From Methylococcaceae bacterium (GTDB lineage: Bacteria; Pseudomonadota; Gammaproteobacteria; Methylococcales; Methylomonadaceae): a stretch of 50,138 nucleotides of DNA. The position numbers and the translations under genes are program-made. Below, one piece after another: positions 7,842 through 16,203 of the stretch. Position 1 is the stretch's first letter; the number at the start of each line of letters is the position of its first letter. The DNA is taken from the NCBI GenBank assembly GCA_021647585.1, contig JAKIUK010000029.1, positions 1 to 50,138 on the forward strand, in the 5' to 3' direction. The notes beneath the pieces are model-generated. The model saw only the letters and a list, made by a program, of their open reading frames with translations. It was not told the origin of the DNA and did no database searches.

Positions 7842-8167
7842 GTACTACTTCTTGTTAACTTATCATTTTCATACCACACCAAACACTACTGCTAAAATAT
7901 ACTCCGCGTAATTTCCGTTGCGGAGTATATTAATTAAAAAACAATAGAAAATTAGGGCCATCCACGTATAATTGACTGAGCTCTATCGTTACTCAGAAAG
8001 ATTGGTGGACCCTGGAAGATTTTAACCCAGCTGTGCAATGAGTCCTTCCCCCCGTTCAATTCACAGCGTCCAAAAAAACTTTGTTTCACTTTCAACATTC
8101 ATCACTAAGGAAAAAACAGGATGAACACATCTCGAATAGCAAGTAATCGGTTGCATTAAAATAGCAC
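7842..8167. other. Intergenic stretch downstream of the phosphate transporter
   Basis: The 326-bp gap contains the hairpin at 7896-7931. The remainder, about 7950-8167, shows no ORF of note and no repeat seen elsewhere in the window. Confidence 0.5.
7896..7931 (+). terminator. Hairpin, probable terminator of the Pit gene
   Basis: Perfect 12-bp inverted repeat AATATACTCCGC/GCGGAGTATATT around a 12-nt loop, 55 bp after the stop codon. It is followed by TTAATTAAAAAAC, so a classical U-tract is weak on this strand. Confidence 0.5.
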
Positions 8168-9211
8168 ATGGTTTTTATTTCAAATAAAACCAATAGCCTT
8201 TTCAACTGTTGTACTTATGTAAACAGGAAAACGGCAACTTACAAAAAGCATAAAGTAAATGCGCCATCCCCTGTCTCGTTATTTAATGTCTTGGTATTTT
8301 TCTGCTTATTCATTTCAAATCCAGTTTATGCAGAAACAAAATCAATCCTCATCATTACTAACGACCACGTACCTATTAATAGCCAAGTAAGTACACTATT
8401 AAAAAATCATTTCTCAGAAAAAGATACTATTTCTGTTTCTGTTCATCATTACCAAAACATTAGTCGAAAACAAATTCGAAATACACCTGCCGCTCTCATA
8501 ATTGCATTAGGAATCAAAGCTTCAAAACTTGCCTCACCCTCCTCAACACCAACATTATATACTCTTATTCCTGAAAACAGCCTTCAAGATATAGGTTTAT
8601 GTGTATCTAATCGCTGTCCTAAGACACCAAAACGCATAGCCAACAATTATGCTATTTATCTGGATCAGCCTTTATCCAGACAATTAAATTTACTGACTTC
8701 GCTACTGCCTTCAACAACAAAAATAGGGGTATTAACAGCCTCTTTTTCGCACAATAAACTAAAACGCCTACAATTAGAATCAAAAAAACATAATTTAGTT
8801 TTGAATTCTAAGTATATTAAGGATGAATCCAATCTACATAGACAACTCAATGAACTAATAAGCAATATTGATGTTCTTTTTACTCTCCCCGACCCTTTAA
8901 TCAACAACAGAACGAACATTCCTTTTCTATTGTTATCAACCTATCGCTACAACATACCGGTCATCGGGTTTTCTAAAGCCTATGTAAATGCAGGCGCCAT
9001 TGCTGCTGTATATTCGTCAGCCGAACAAATTGCTCTACAAATCAGTGAATTAGCAATCGATATTCTTTTTTCTACCAACACTATTTCAAACACCTATTTT
9101 GCACCAAAATATTTTAGTATTGCTATCAATGAAAGTGTCTCTCACAGTCTTGAATTGCATTTACCTGACAAACAAACAATAAAATCTAAATTATTACTTC
9201 TTGAAAAATGA
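8168..9211 (+). CDS. Secreted ABC-type solute-binding-like protein (ABC_sub_bind family)
   Basis: Predicted periplasmic protein of the ABC_sub_bind (TrpX-like) family. After an unusually long 38-residue N-region comes a hydrophobic stretch, VLVFFCLFISNPVYA, with an AxA-like cleavage site, then two Rossmann-like lobes: ILIITNDHVPI, ALIIALGIKAS, KIGVLTASFSH, and the typical C-terminal VYSSAEQIALQISELAIDIL. No in-frame ATG closer to the signal sequence was found, so the 8168 start was kept although it lacks a clear ribosome-binding site. No transporter permease or ATPase neighbours it; stand-alone members often sit beside TonB receptors or signalling genes. The ligand is unknown. Confidence 0.7.
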   Translation: MVFISNKTNSLFNCCTYVNRKTATYKKHKVNAPSPVSLFNVLVFFCLFISNPVYAETKSILIITNDHVPINSQVSTLLKNHFSEKDTISVSVHHYQNISRKQIRNTPAALIIALGIKASKLASPSSTPTLYTLIPENSLQDIGLCVSNRCPKTPKRIANNYAIYLDQPLSRQLNLLTSLLPSTTKIGVLTASFSHNKLKRLQLESKKHNLVLNSKYIKDESNLHRQLNELISNIDVLFTLPDPLINNRTNIPFLLLSTYRYNIPVIGFSKAYVNAGAIAAVYSSAEQIALQISELAIDILFSTNTISNTYFAPKYFSIAINESVSHSLELHLPDKQTIKSKLLLLEK

Positions 9212-9267
9212 TTTTTATTTATAGAGATGTTATTATTCAATCAATTACACCAAACAATTTTTAACTG

Positions 9268-10026
9268 ATGTCGACGGACACTGAAGCCCCAAGTTATCCT
9301 AAATCTGTTTTAGAATTTAAAAGCACTTCTTTCAGCACGCCTGTTCTAGTCCTATTCAGCACAGAACTAAAGCAAATTGAGTTGCAATTAAAAGAAAAAA
9401 TAGCGCAAGCGCCTGAGTTCTTTAAACACTCAGCTCTATTAATTGATCTGCAAGAAGTTAATAAACAAGATCAAGTTATTGATATTACAGATTTGGTAAA
9501 CTGTTTATATGCTAATAAATTGTTACCTATAGGTATTAGTGGTGGCAATGACGAACAGAACCGTTTGGCACTTGATCTACATGTTCCAATACACACAATT
9601 CGTGGAGTAATTTCTAAGAAAGACTCACTACTGAAGAATTCGGCTACCGAAAATACAGAAACCTCTACAAATAAGTCGATGATGGAACCCGTTTCCGCTA
9701 CAGTAGAAAACATGTTTATTTCTCAACCTATTCGTTCAGGACAACGCATTTATGCAAAAGGTGATTTGACGATCCTTTCACATGTGAGTGCCGGCGCAGA
9801 AATCATGGCAGAGGGTAACATTCATGTCTATGGCTCCCTCAGAGGTAGAGCTTTAGCAGGGGTTCAAGGTAATATTAAAAGCCGAATTTTTTGTTCTGAT
9901 TTGCAGGCCGAGCTGATTTCCATTGCTGGGCATTATAAAATCAGTGAAGAGCTAGATAAAGCGGAATATCGCAAACCAACACAAATTTATTTACAAGATC
10001 AAGCATTAATCATTAAAAACTTGTAG
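9268..10026 (+). CDS. minC: Septum site-determining protein MinC
   Basis: Inhibitor of FtsZ ring assembly, brought to the poles by MinD. Residues 10-110 form the MinC_N domain. A linker with TENTETSTNKS follows, then the C-terminal beta-helix MinC_C domain at about 145-250 with GQRIYAKGDLTILSHVSAGA and HVYGSLRGRALAGVQG, the MinD-binding surface RGRALAG included. Length 252 is normal. minD starts 135 bp downstream, so minC may have its own transcript or a longer leader to minD. Confidence 0.94.
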   Translation: MSTDTEAPSYPKSVLEFKSTSFSTPVLVLFSTELKQIELQLKEKIAQAPEFFKHSALLIDLQEVNKQDQVIDITDLVNCLYANKLLPIGISGGNDEQNRLALDLHVPIHTIRGVISKKDSLLKNSATENTETSTNKSMMEPVSATVENMFISQPIRSGQRIYAKGDLTILSHVSAGAEIMAEGNIHVYGSLRGRALAGVQGNIKSRIFCSDLQAELISIAGHYKISEELDKAEYRKPTQIYLQDQALIIKNL

Positions 10027-10161
10027 GAAAAACATATAATAATTACATATCGATATTGATGAATTTTTATTCGCGTTTCGCCTATAGACACGGTAATAAA
10101 TACAAATTATTATGCATTCATTCTTTATCATTCCGAACACACATTCGTAGAGGATAAAACA

Positions 10162-10974
10162 TTGGCTAGAATTATTGTCGTCACATCAGGAAAAGGCGGT
10201 GTTGGCAAAACAACCACAAGTGCTGCTATCGCTATGGGGTTGGCTAAAAAAGGCCATAAAACGGCCGTTATAGATTTTGATGTCGGTCTACGAAACTTAG
10301 ATTTAATCATGGGGTGCGAACGCCGTGTAGTCTACGACTTCATCAATGTTATCAACGGCGAAGCCTCACTACGTCAAGCACTAATTAAAGACAAACGCTG
10401 TAACCAGCTATATATTTTACCTGCATCTCAAACACGAGACAAAGATGCACTAACACAAGAAGGTGTGGGTAAAGTTTTAGATGAACTTACCAAAGATTTC
10501 AAATACATCGTATGTGATTCCCCTGCCGGTATTGAACGTGGGGCTAATTTAGCAATGTACTTTGCCGATGATGCTTTCGTTGTCACTAATCCTGAAGTAG
10601 CCTCTGTGAGAGACTCCGACCGAATGCTGGGGATTTTAGCAAGCAAGTCTCGTAGAGCAGAAAACGGTGAAGAAGCGATTAAAGAATATTTACTTCTTTC
10701 TCGTTATTCGCCAAAAAGAGTCAAACTAGGTGAAATGCTAAGCGTTGAAGATGTTCAGGATATCCTATCATTACATTTGCTAGGCGTCATACCTGAGTCT
10801 CAATCTGTTCTCAATGCTTCTAACTCAGGTGTTCCTGTGATTTTGGATGAACAAAGTAATGCTGGACAAGCTTATGCCGATGTTGTCGCTCGTTATTTAG
10901 GTGAAGACACACCTCACCGTTTTATTGATGAAGAGAAAAAAGGCTTATTTGGTAAATTATTCAGGAGCAAATAA
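10162..10974 (+). CDS. minD: Septum site-determining ATPase MinD
   Basis: ParA-type ATPase that oscillates on the membrane, recruits MinC and is released by MinE. The 270 residues show the deviant Walker A GKGGVGKTT (10-18), the A' region FDVGLRNLD and a C-terminal amphipathic membrane-targeting helix (EEKKGLFGKLFRS). The start codon is TTG at 10162, preceded by GAGG at ideal spacing, and the frame matches the family N-terminus MARIIVVTSGKGG. The stop overlaps minE (TAATG). Confidence 0.97.
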   Translation: MARIIVVTSGKGGVGKTTTSAAIAMGLAKKGHKTAVIDFDVGLRNLDLIMGCERRVVYDFINVINGEASLRQALIKDKRCNQLYILPASQTRDKDALTQEGVGKVLDELTKDFKYIVCDSPAGIERGANLAMYFADDAFVVTNPEVASVRDSDRMLGILASKSRRAENGEEAIKEYLLLSRYSPKRVKLGEMLSVEDVQDILSLHLLGVIPESQSVLNASNSGVPVILDEQSNAGQAYADVVARYLGEDTPHRFIDEEKKGLFGKLFRSK

Positions 10975-11240
10975 TGAGTCTACTAGACTATTTTAGATCT
11001 ACAAAACCAAGCTCAGCCTCTGTTGCAAAAGAGCGCCTACAGATTCTAGTTGCTCATGAACGCGTATCGCGCAATCAACCCTCATATTTACCACAACTGC
11101 AACAAGAACTGCTGGCAGTTGTAAGAAAATATGTCAAAGTAAGTCAAGATGCGATTTCTGTAAACTTCGAGCAAGATGATGAACAGGAAGTATTAGAGCT
11201 CAATATTGTTTTGCCTGATGAAACGGGTAAAGATAACTAA
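10974..11240 (+). CDS. minE: Cell division topological specificity factor MinE
   Basis: Stimulates MinD ATPase and confines MinCD to the poles. The 88-residue length is standard. It begins MSLLDYFRS (membrane-targeting and MinD-contact region), continues ASVAKERLQILVAHER (anti-MinCD helix) and ends in the topological-specificity domain. Its ATG overlaps the minD stop, giving tight translational coupling. Confidence 0.96.
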   Translation: MSLLDYFRSTKPSSASVAKERLQILVAHERVSRNQPSYLPQLQQELLAVVRKYVKVSQDAISVNFEQDDEQEVLELNIVLPDETGKDN

Positions 11241-11267
11241 TTTTTAACTACGAAAAGAGAAAATAAC

Positions 11268-11465
11268 ATGTCAGATACTATTGGTAATGCAGCAGGCGAA
11301 ATATGGAAATATCTGGATAAAAACGGAGCTACCAGTGTTTCAAAAATAACTAAAGAAACTGGATTAAGCAGAAATGACGTACAAAGAGCTATCGGCTGGT
11401 TAGCGAAGGAAGATAACCTCAACTTTGAAATGGAAGGGCGCACAGAATTGTTGTCTCTAAAATAA
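11268..11465 (+). CDS. Small winged-helix protein (DUF2582-like)
   Basis: 65 residues, starting 27 bp after minE with AAAGAGA upstream. The sequence IWKYLDKNGATSVSKITKET followed by LSRNDVQRAIGWLAKEDNL is a compact winged helix-turn-helix like the DUF2582 family. Such proteins are presumed DNA-binding, but targets are not established. The position suggests read-through from minCDE. A half copy of inverted-repeat family 1 follows immediately. Confidence 0.78.
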   Translation: MSDTIGNAAGEIWKYLDKNGATSVSKITKETGLSRNDVQRAIGWLAKEDNLNFEMEGRTELLSLK

Positions 11466-11486
11466 TTTTCCGCAACAATCAGAAAC

Positions 11487-11579
11487 AGGAGCATAGCTAT
11501 TTCTACGTGACGATCGAAAAGGTTTATACAGAGATAAAAAGTCAAGTGAGATTGGATGATTATTTGTTTCTACCTCCCT
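11487..11579 (-). mobile_element. MITE-like element family 1, truncated copy (half)
   Basis: Contains the core (GGAGCATAGCTATTTCTACG), the inner segment and one terminal arm, ending CTACCTCCCT at 11579, corresponding to the intact copies at 2160 and 22033 in opposite orientation. The other terminal arm is missing. A separate 13-bp perfect inverted repeat, CAATCAGAAACAG (11476-11488) and CTGTTTCTGATTG (11595-11607), now flanks the remnant. Confidence 0.75.
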
Positions 11580-11656
11580 TAACATTATTATTTTCTGTTT
11601 CTGATTGCTATATACCAGCACCTAAGCTTTATAGCCGTCTAAACGTCATAACACGC

Positions 11657-12409
11657 TTAACTAAGAAAGCTATCAATATCAATTAATTCGATAGCCAGTT
11701 TTTCTATGTCTTGTTTTTGTGCGGCTGTGTTATAACCCCATATTGCCAGGAATAATTTAACAGATTTTAATTTTCTATTATTTAAGACCTTGGTAAGCGA
11801 AGATAACATGTCCTCAATAAAATAAATTTTTTCCTCAGCATGTTTGTTGTCCAGCTCTATTAAAACATCTTCTTTGCTCATATTCCTATCCAGACCAAAA
11901 ATTCTTTCCGCAGGTAATTGAACCTGATTAGCATCAAGTATTTGTCTAACAAAACGCTCTTGCTTAGTAGTGACTATATACCAGATACCCTGCTCTGATA
12001 AACCTTGTAATTTTTCTGCAATCCCAGGAAATAATGGGTTCATTCCCACCCAATCATCCAGATCTTTTTTAATCCAGTGGTCTCTGGTTTCTCCGAATAA
12101 TTTTTTAAGCATATCAACACTCAGTTTTGAATCTTTAATAAGCTTTTGTTTTTTCTCTTCGTATTGATCCATAATAGCTTCAACTGTCTCACCATTATGC
12201 AACAGCCTGACAATTAAAATAGCCTCATAGCCCGTCCCCATCACAGGACGAACCTGACGAAACCGCTCTATCAGTCCTGATGGAGGCAAGGGCGTAGTAA
12301 AATCAGTCCAAATTTGCGCTGCTGCTTTCCATCCTGAAATGCCCGTTTCTATAGTACTATCACAAATCACACCATCAAAGTCTAACGCGTATATAACTGA
12401 TTTTTTCAT
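11657..12409 (-). CDS. HAD-superfamily hydrolase
   Basis: The 250 residues begin MKKSVIYALDFDGVICDST, haloacid-dehalogenase motif I with the nucleophile and acid/base aspartates (D10 and D12). Motif II is the threonine region IWYIVTTKQ, with a lysine (K) downstream and an acidic motif at YFIEDMLSS. An alpha-helical cap of about 110 residues lies between motifs I and II (C1 type). HAD members act on phosphate esters such as sugar phosphates or phosphoglycolate; the substrate cannot be called, and the cap differs from Gph. It is monocistronic, flanked by repeats on both sides. Confidence 0.8.
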   Translation of the reverse strand: MKKSVIYALDFDGVICDSTIETGISGWKAAAQIWTDFTTPLPPSGLIERFRQVRPVMGTGYEAILIVRLLHNGETVEAIMDQYEEKKQKLIKDSKLSVDMLKKLFGETRDHWIKKDLDDWVGMNPLFPGIAEKLQGLSEQGIWYIVTTKQERFVRQILDANQVQLPAERIFGLDRNMSKEDVLIELDNKHAEEKIYFIEDMLSSLTKVLNNRKLKSVKLFLAIWGYNTAAQKQDIEKLAIELIDIDSFLS

Positions 12410-12498
12410 GTATTCTCTTAAATATAATTTTTAATGACTAATAACATATCGCAAGTGACTCTCGATTTTAACGTTTGTAGGTTAACTTCACAAACGGT

Positions 12499-12738
12499 GT
12501 CATTCCGACCAACGGAAGGAATCTTGAGTCTAAGGCAACTAACAACAAATAACCCACCCATCTTACTGGTCTTTTTATTCGTCTTCTGCGTTGTGGAAAC
12601 AGTTACGTAGCTGGCTATGCGCCAGTTCCTACGCATTGAATACAAATAAAAATCCTGCGCAATCTGGGTAGGTTATTTATTGCCAGCTGCCTAAGCACAT
12701 TTCTGAGCAACAAGATTCCTCCCGTAGGTCGAAATGAC
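12499..12738. repeat. Inverted repeat arms of GTCATT...AATCTTG family enclosing another element
   Basis: Left arm 12499-12526 (GTCATTCCGACC...GGAATCTTG) faces right arm 12711-12738 (CAAGATTCCTCCC...GAAATGAC). The same pair, only 22 bp apart, occurs at 36284-36361, and a diverged one at 17517-17595. Here the spacing is 184 bp because a second element occupies the centre. Confidence 0.75.
12547..12678. mobile_element. Small inverted-repeat element nested in another repeat
   Basis: Imperfect arms of about 33 bp: AAATAACCCACCC...CTTTTTATT at 12547-12579 and AATAAAAATCCTGCGC...GGTTATTT at 12645-12678. The right arm recurs at about 1289-1325. The interior, read on the minus strand, carries a CTGGC/GCCAG hairpin followed by a CAACGCAGA tail that resembles the core of the element at 21874-22031. 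Confidence 0.65.
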
Positions 12739-12961
12739 GGTTCGTTAAAAATTTATAAACAGCCATAAATGACTCATTCTAAAGTTTAACCTGTACTTTG
12801 TTAATAGCCATATAATTTTAAAAACCAAATAGAGCCCGTGCTAATGTTACAACATCATCTACATTCAAATTTCCTGACTGCTCGGCTAACTGTCACCCCT
12901 GTGAGACCCATGGAGTTTCGGGGACGTTTTCAAAGAGAAACCACCCTTACCCGACTATAGA

Positions 12962-13222
12962 CTATATGACTTCTTTTTGTTCTACATCCCAGCCAGGAAA
13001 AACAAGTACAGCAGGATGAACCTGTAATGCTCTTGCAAGAACTTTTGCTCTTTCTACACCTAAATTGACTCTGTCATGCTCAATAGCTGAAAGTGTTGAT
13101 TGGGGGATACCTATACGAGTTGCTAATTCGTTTTGGCTTAGTTCTTGAAGTTCACGAATAATACGAACAGACTCACCTATAGATACTTTTTTTCTAATTG
13201 GAGATTCTTGATAATCTTTCAT
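12962..13222 (-). CDS. XRE-family antitoxin (HigA/HTH type)
   Basis: 86-residue helix-turn-helix protein. SVRIIRELQELSQNELATRI followed by GIPQSTLSAIEHDR is a classic Cro/CI HTH. A longer frame reaches 13243, but AGGAGA lies 8 bases upstream of the ATG at 13222, within the last toxin codons, so the shorter start is preferred. It is the downstream partner of a RelE-type toxin gene, the toxin-first order of HigBA-like modules. The antitoxin frame is intact although the toxin gene carries a frameshift. Confidence 0.85.
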   Translation of the reverse strand: MKDYQESPIRKKVSIGESVRIIRELQELSQNELATRIGIPQSTLSAIEHDRVNLGVERAKVLARALQVHPAVLVFPGWDVEQKEVI

Positions 13223-13223
13223 A

Positions 13224-13509
13224 TTATTTTCTCCTGTAATCATATGCTGTCAGTTTGACTACTTGTACAAAAAACTGATCATTTTCGATTTTATAAATAA
13301 CTCTATTTTGAAGATTCAGGCGCCATGATCTGTGATCTTTCCATTCTCCAACTAATGCCTCATCTTTAAAGCCTTTAATCAGCTTTAATCCATTTGGACT
13401 AGAGATTGATACAATATTCTTCCATTTTTCATATCGCTTCAAAATCTCAATTGGTAATTGAGTTAATTTGCTTTATAGACTTTTTATGCTCAAATATTCC
13501 CCATGTCAT
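13224..13509 (-). pseudogene. RelE/HigB-type mRNA interferase toxin, frameshifted
   Basis: From 13442 downward the frame encodes a typical RelE-superfamily C-terminal part (KRYEKWKNIVSISSPNGLKL, then KGFKDEALVGEWKDHRSWRL and VIYKIENDQFF). The matching N-terminus, MTWGIFEHKKSIKQ, starts with ATG at 13509 in the neighbouring frame. The span 13224-13509 is 286 bp, one base more than 95 codons. Deleting one base in the AAATT stretch around 13466-13471 would join the halves into a normal 94-residue toxin. The most likely reading is an inactivating 1-bp insertion; a sequencing error or a TTG-started short toxin are alternatives. Confidence 0.75.
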
Positions 13510-13711
13510 GCTTTACAACCCTGAAGCAGCTCTATAATATTTTCATACGCGTTAAAGAATGTGGACTTCCAAAAGAGGTACTTCAAAAATGGCAAAACGA
13601 GGTCAAACTCGAATAAAATAAAAAAATAGAAGAGGAAACAGGGGTAGCTCTAACATTCCAACATCCCTCCTACTAAAATGCATCACTGATCTTTTAATCA
13701 TTTACCTTACC

Positions 13712-14482
13712 CTAAGATACCTCAACAAAACTATGCAAGCCCCGGTTAGATTTAACCGACAACCACTGTTTCAAATAGCTCAGCTCTTCAGTCTGCTCCA
13801 AATCATCAAGGCTCCCTTTGTTTCTCAACAATCTAAATGCCGAAGATAACACCTTATAGCTCTCACCTTTGATTCCTGCCCGTCTCAATCCTACGCTATT
13901 TAAACGATAGTGCTTTGCAGGTCTGCCACCAATCAACATAAACGGAATAACATCTTTATTCAAGCCTGTTGTACCTTGGACTATGGCATATGAGCCTATG
14001 CGACAAAATTGATGAACAACAACTGCTCCCCCCATAAAGACATTATCGCCAATCTCAACAAAGCCACCAATTGCTACGTTGTTTGCAAAAATTGTTTTAT
14101 TACCAACCACGCTATCATGAGCTACATGGCTATTGTTCATAAAAAAACAGTCAGAACCTATTTTGGTAACGCCCTCTTCAACTGAAGCTCTATGTGCAGT
14201 AAAGCCTTCTCTAAACACATTATTGTTACCAATCTCAAGCCAGGAAACGGTTTCTGCTTTAAAGCTGGTATCTTGTGGTAAATCGCCTAAAACAGCATGG
14301 GGATGCAAAATATTACCGTCTCCCATTTTGACATAAGACTGAACTACAACATGAGCGCCTAGCTGACAATTCGCCCCCAACTCAACATTATCCTCAATCA
14401 CTGCAAAAGGACCAATTGTTACATTCTCGCCTAAACTAGCACTAGGTGCTATATAAGCCGTCGGATGTATATTCTGTTTCAT
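13712..14482 (-). CDS. LpxA-like UDP-GlcNAc O-acyltransferase
   Basis: Left-handed beta-helix acyltransferase, 256 residues, with hexapeptide repeats from residue 5 to about 190 (IHPTAYIAPSASLGENVTIG onward). H122 in NNSHVAHDSVVGN corresponds to the catalytic His125 of E. coli LpxA, and GDLPQD matches the E. coli GEDPQD substrate loop. LpxA performs the first step of lipid A synthesis. The gene stands alone rather than in a lpxD-fabZ-lpxA-lpxB cluster, and the segment FREGFTAHRASVEEG departs from the usual FREHVTIHRGT. It may be a second, diverged LpxA paralogue or another sugar-nucleotide acyltransferase. Confidence 0.8.
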   Translation of the reverse strand: MKQNIHPTAYIAPSASLGENVTIGPFAVIEDNVELGANCQLGAHVVVQSYVKMGDGNILHPHAVLGDLPQDTSFKAETVSWLEIGNNNVFREGFTAHRASVEEGVTKIGSDCFFMNNSHVAHDSVVGNKTIFANNVAIGGFVEIGDNVFMGGAVVVHQFCRIGSYAIVQGTTGLNKDVIPFMLIGGRPAKHYRLNSVGLRRAGIKGESYKVLSSAFRLLRNKGSLDDLEQTEELSYLKQWLSVKSNRGLHSFVEVS

Positions 14483-14603
14483 TAAAGATAAAACCTTTAT
14501 TCAATATTAATATAGTACGGTTAATACACTTCTTTTGGATAAAAAAAGATCGCTTTTTCTCTTCCTTTAACCTTGCACCTTTTTTCTTTCACCTGCAATA
14601 AAT

Positions 14604-15491
14604 TTACCCTCTAGGATGAAATTCAGCATGTAACCGCTGTAATCGTTCCTGTGCAATATGCGTATAAATTTGAGTTGTAGATAAATCAGAATGCCCTAAC
14701 AGCAACTGCACAACCCGCAAATCAGCGCCATGATTAAGTAAGTGAGTAGCAAAAGCATGTCGCAAAGTATGCGGTGATAATGCTTTATTTATCCCGGCCT
14801 TTTTAGCATAGCGCTTAATAATATGCCAAAAAGCCTGCCGCGTCATACCCGACCCCCGTTTGGTCACAAACAAAAAATCACATTGCCTACTTGCAAGAAT
14901 ATCTTTTCTTGCTCCGACCATATATTGTTCCAGCCAATCCATCGCTTGCTCACCCACAGGCACCAATCTTTCCTTACCGCCCTTCCCCATCACTCGCACA
15001 AAACCTTGCCTAAAACTGATCTGGGCAAACTTTAAACCAATCAATTCAGAAACTCTTAAACCCGTTGCATACAGAATTTCCAACATGACTTTATCTCTAA
15101 AACCTAATATATCAAATAGCTCTGGCGCATCAAGTAATAATTCAACATCTATTTCCGATAATGATTCCGGCAATAAGCGTCCAATACGAGGTGCTTCAAT
15201 TAAAACAGTAGGGTCTATTTCTATAGATCCTTCTCTTTGCAAATAACCATAAAAACGTCGTAAACTGGATAAAATACGAGCAGAAGAACGACTACCAACA
15301 CCCTCTTTGTAACGATTTTCCAGAAACAAGGCAATATCGCTTTCTGTAACTTCAAGTAGCGATTTATCTTTTAGCCATTTTGCAAAAATCTTTAAGTCAC
15401 TTCCATAAGCTGCCAGTGTATTTTCACTTAAACCAGACTCTACCCACAGAGAATCTAAAAATAGATCTATTTGTTCTAACGCACTTTTCAT
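14604..15491 (-). CDS. xerD: Site-specific tyrosine recombinase XerD
   Basis: Resolves chromosome dimers at dif with XerC and FtsK. The 295 residues have an N-terminal SAM-like core-binding domain (1-100) and a catalytic domain with R146, K170, H241, R244, H267 and Y276, all in family positions (ATGLRVSEL, HTLRHAFATH, LGHSDLSTTQIYTH). Length and the C-terminal HPRG end favour XerD over XerC. It is transcribed alone; an intergenic hairpin repeat separates it from the upstream methyltransferase gene. Confidence 0.92.
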   Translation of the reverse strand: MKSALEQIDLFLDSLWVESGLSENTLAAYGSDLKIFAKWLKDKSLLEVTESDIALFLENRYKEGVGSRSSARILSSLRRFYGYLQREGSIEIDPTVLIEAPRIGRLLPESLSEIDVELLLDAPELFDILGFRDKVMLEILYATGLRVSELIGLKFAQISFRQGFVRVMGKGGKERLVPVGEQAMDWLEQYMVGARKDILASRQCDFLFVTKRGSGMTRQAFWHIIKRYAKKAGINKALSPHTLRHAFATHLLNHGADLRVVQLLLGHSDLSTTQIYTHIAQERLQRLHAEFHPRG

Positions 15492-15575
15492 TTCAGCATA
15501 ATCAATCTAAAAGTGTATGCAGGACTTTATAGAATCCTCGCTCCTAAATATAATAGTTTGATAAATAGCTTTTTT

Positions 15576-15653
15576 GTAGGGCGGACTTCAGTCCGCTATA
15601 AACAATAATAGTAATTATTCATATCAGAAGTTACGAACTAATGTCCACCCTAC
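15576..15653. repeat. Palindromic repeat (GTAGGGYGGAC arms)
   Basis: Arms GTAGGGCGGAC (15576-15586) and GTCCACCCTAC (15643-15653) face each other, and a tight inner hairpin GCGGAC/GTCCGC with loop TTCA lies at 15581-15596. Palindromes of this GTAGGGTGGAC type are widespread as dispersed bacterial repeats. It fills the gap between xerD and the methyltransferase gene. Confidence 0.7.
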
Positions 15654-15699
15654 CTTCTTTATCAAACCAAAGTTGTTGGATTTCTAGCCTCTGTCAAAA

Positions 15700-16191
15700 T
15701 CAAAAGAATTCAGCTTCCATTGCTAATAGTTTTTTCTTTATTTCCAACGGCTTACCGCTAGCTTTCCCCATGTAACCACCTAAACCTGACACTGAAACCA
15801 CTCGGTGACAGGGTATAATTCCTGGAAAAGGATTGTCTCTACAAGCATTTGCCACTGCTCTGGCACCTGACCCTATGATGGTCGATATCTCTGAATAGCT
15901 TAACACCTGCCCAGCCGGTATTTTACAAATTTCTATCCAGACTTTATTCCTAAAATCCGAACCCTGTTTTTTAAGGCGAACAGTGAAAGTACTTTTTGGG
16001 TTTTTAAGGTAATCCTGAATTTGTTTACTTAAACTATCGTCAACTCTATAAACCTTTGTTGATTCATCTATAGCCCATTCAGTTTTTGTTATTACATTAT
16101 CAATTTGGTACACAACAAGGTTTCCTGCAGCCGTATGTATTTGATAACTCTTTTCTACACTGTTCTGTAACTCAACCCACTGAATAATCAA
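15700..16191 (-). CDS. Methylated-DNA--protein-cysteine methyltransferase (Ogt/MGMT)
   Basis: Suicide repair protein that transfers the alkyl group from O6-alkylguanine to its own cysteine. The 163-residue product carries the active-site motif IPCHRV with C128, preceded by the helix-turn-helix recognition segment GSGARAVANACRDNPFPG and followed by GLGGYMG. The poorly conserved N-terminal domain is typical of Ogt. It starts 12 bp before waaA ends, in the same direction, so it is probably co-transcribed with it. Confidence 0.93.
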   Translation of the reverse strand: MIIQWVELQNSVEKSYQIHTAAGNLVVYQIDNVITKTEWAIDESTKVYRVDDSLSKQIQDYLKNPKSTFTVRLKKQGSDFRNKVWIEICKIPAGQVLSYSEISTIIGSGARAVANACRDNPFPGIIPCHRVVSVSGLGGYMGKASGKPLEIKKKLLAMEAEFF

Positions 16192-16203
16192 TGTTACATT
16201 ACC

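Larger units (their letters stand above)
12410..12961. other. Intergenic stretch with nested inverted-repeat elements
   Basis: 552 bp without a convincing gene. 12499-12738 is a pair of facing arms of the dispersed GTCATTYCGA...AATCTTG repeat, with a second inverted-repeat element (12547-12678) lying inside it. 12740-12961 shows no recognisable feature. Confidence 0.65.

Noticed and set aside
12418..12645. 75-residue frame on the minus strand
   Set aside because: It is formed by two nested palindromic repeats; similar frames arise at the other repeat copies.
13503..13616. 37-residue plus-strand frame ending CGLPKEVLQKWQNEVKLE
   Set aside because: It overlaps the antisense of the toxin N-terminus and has no ribosome-binding site; it vaguely resembles toxin helices but could not be supported.
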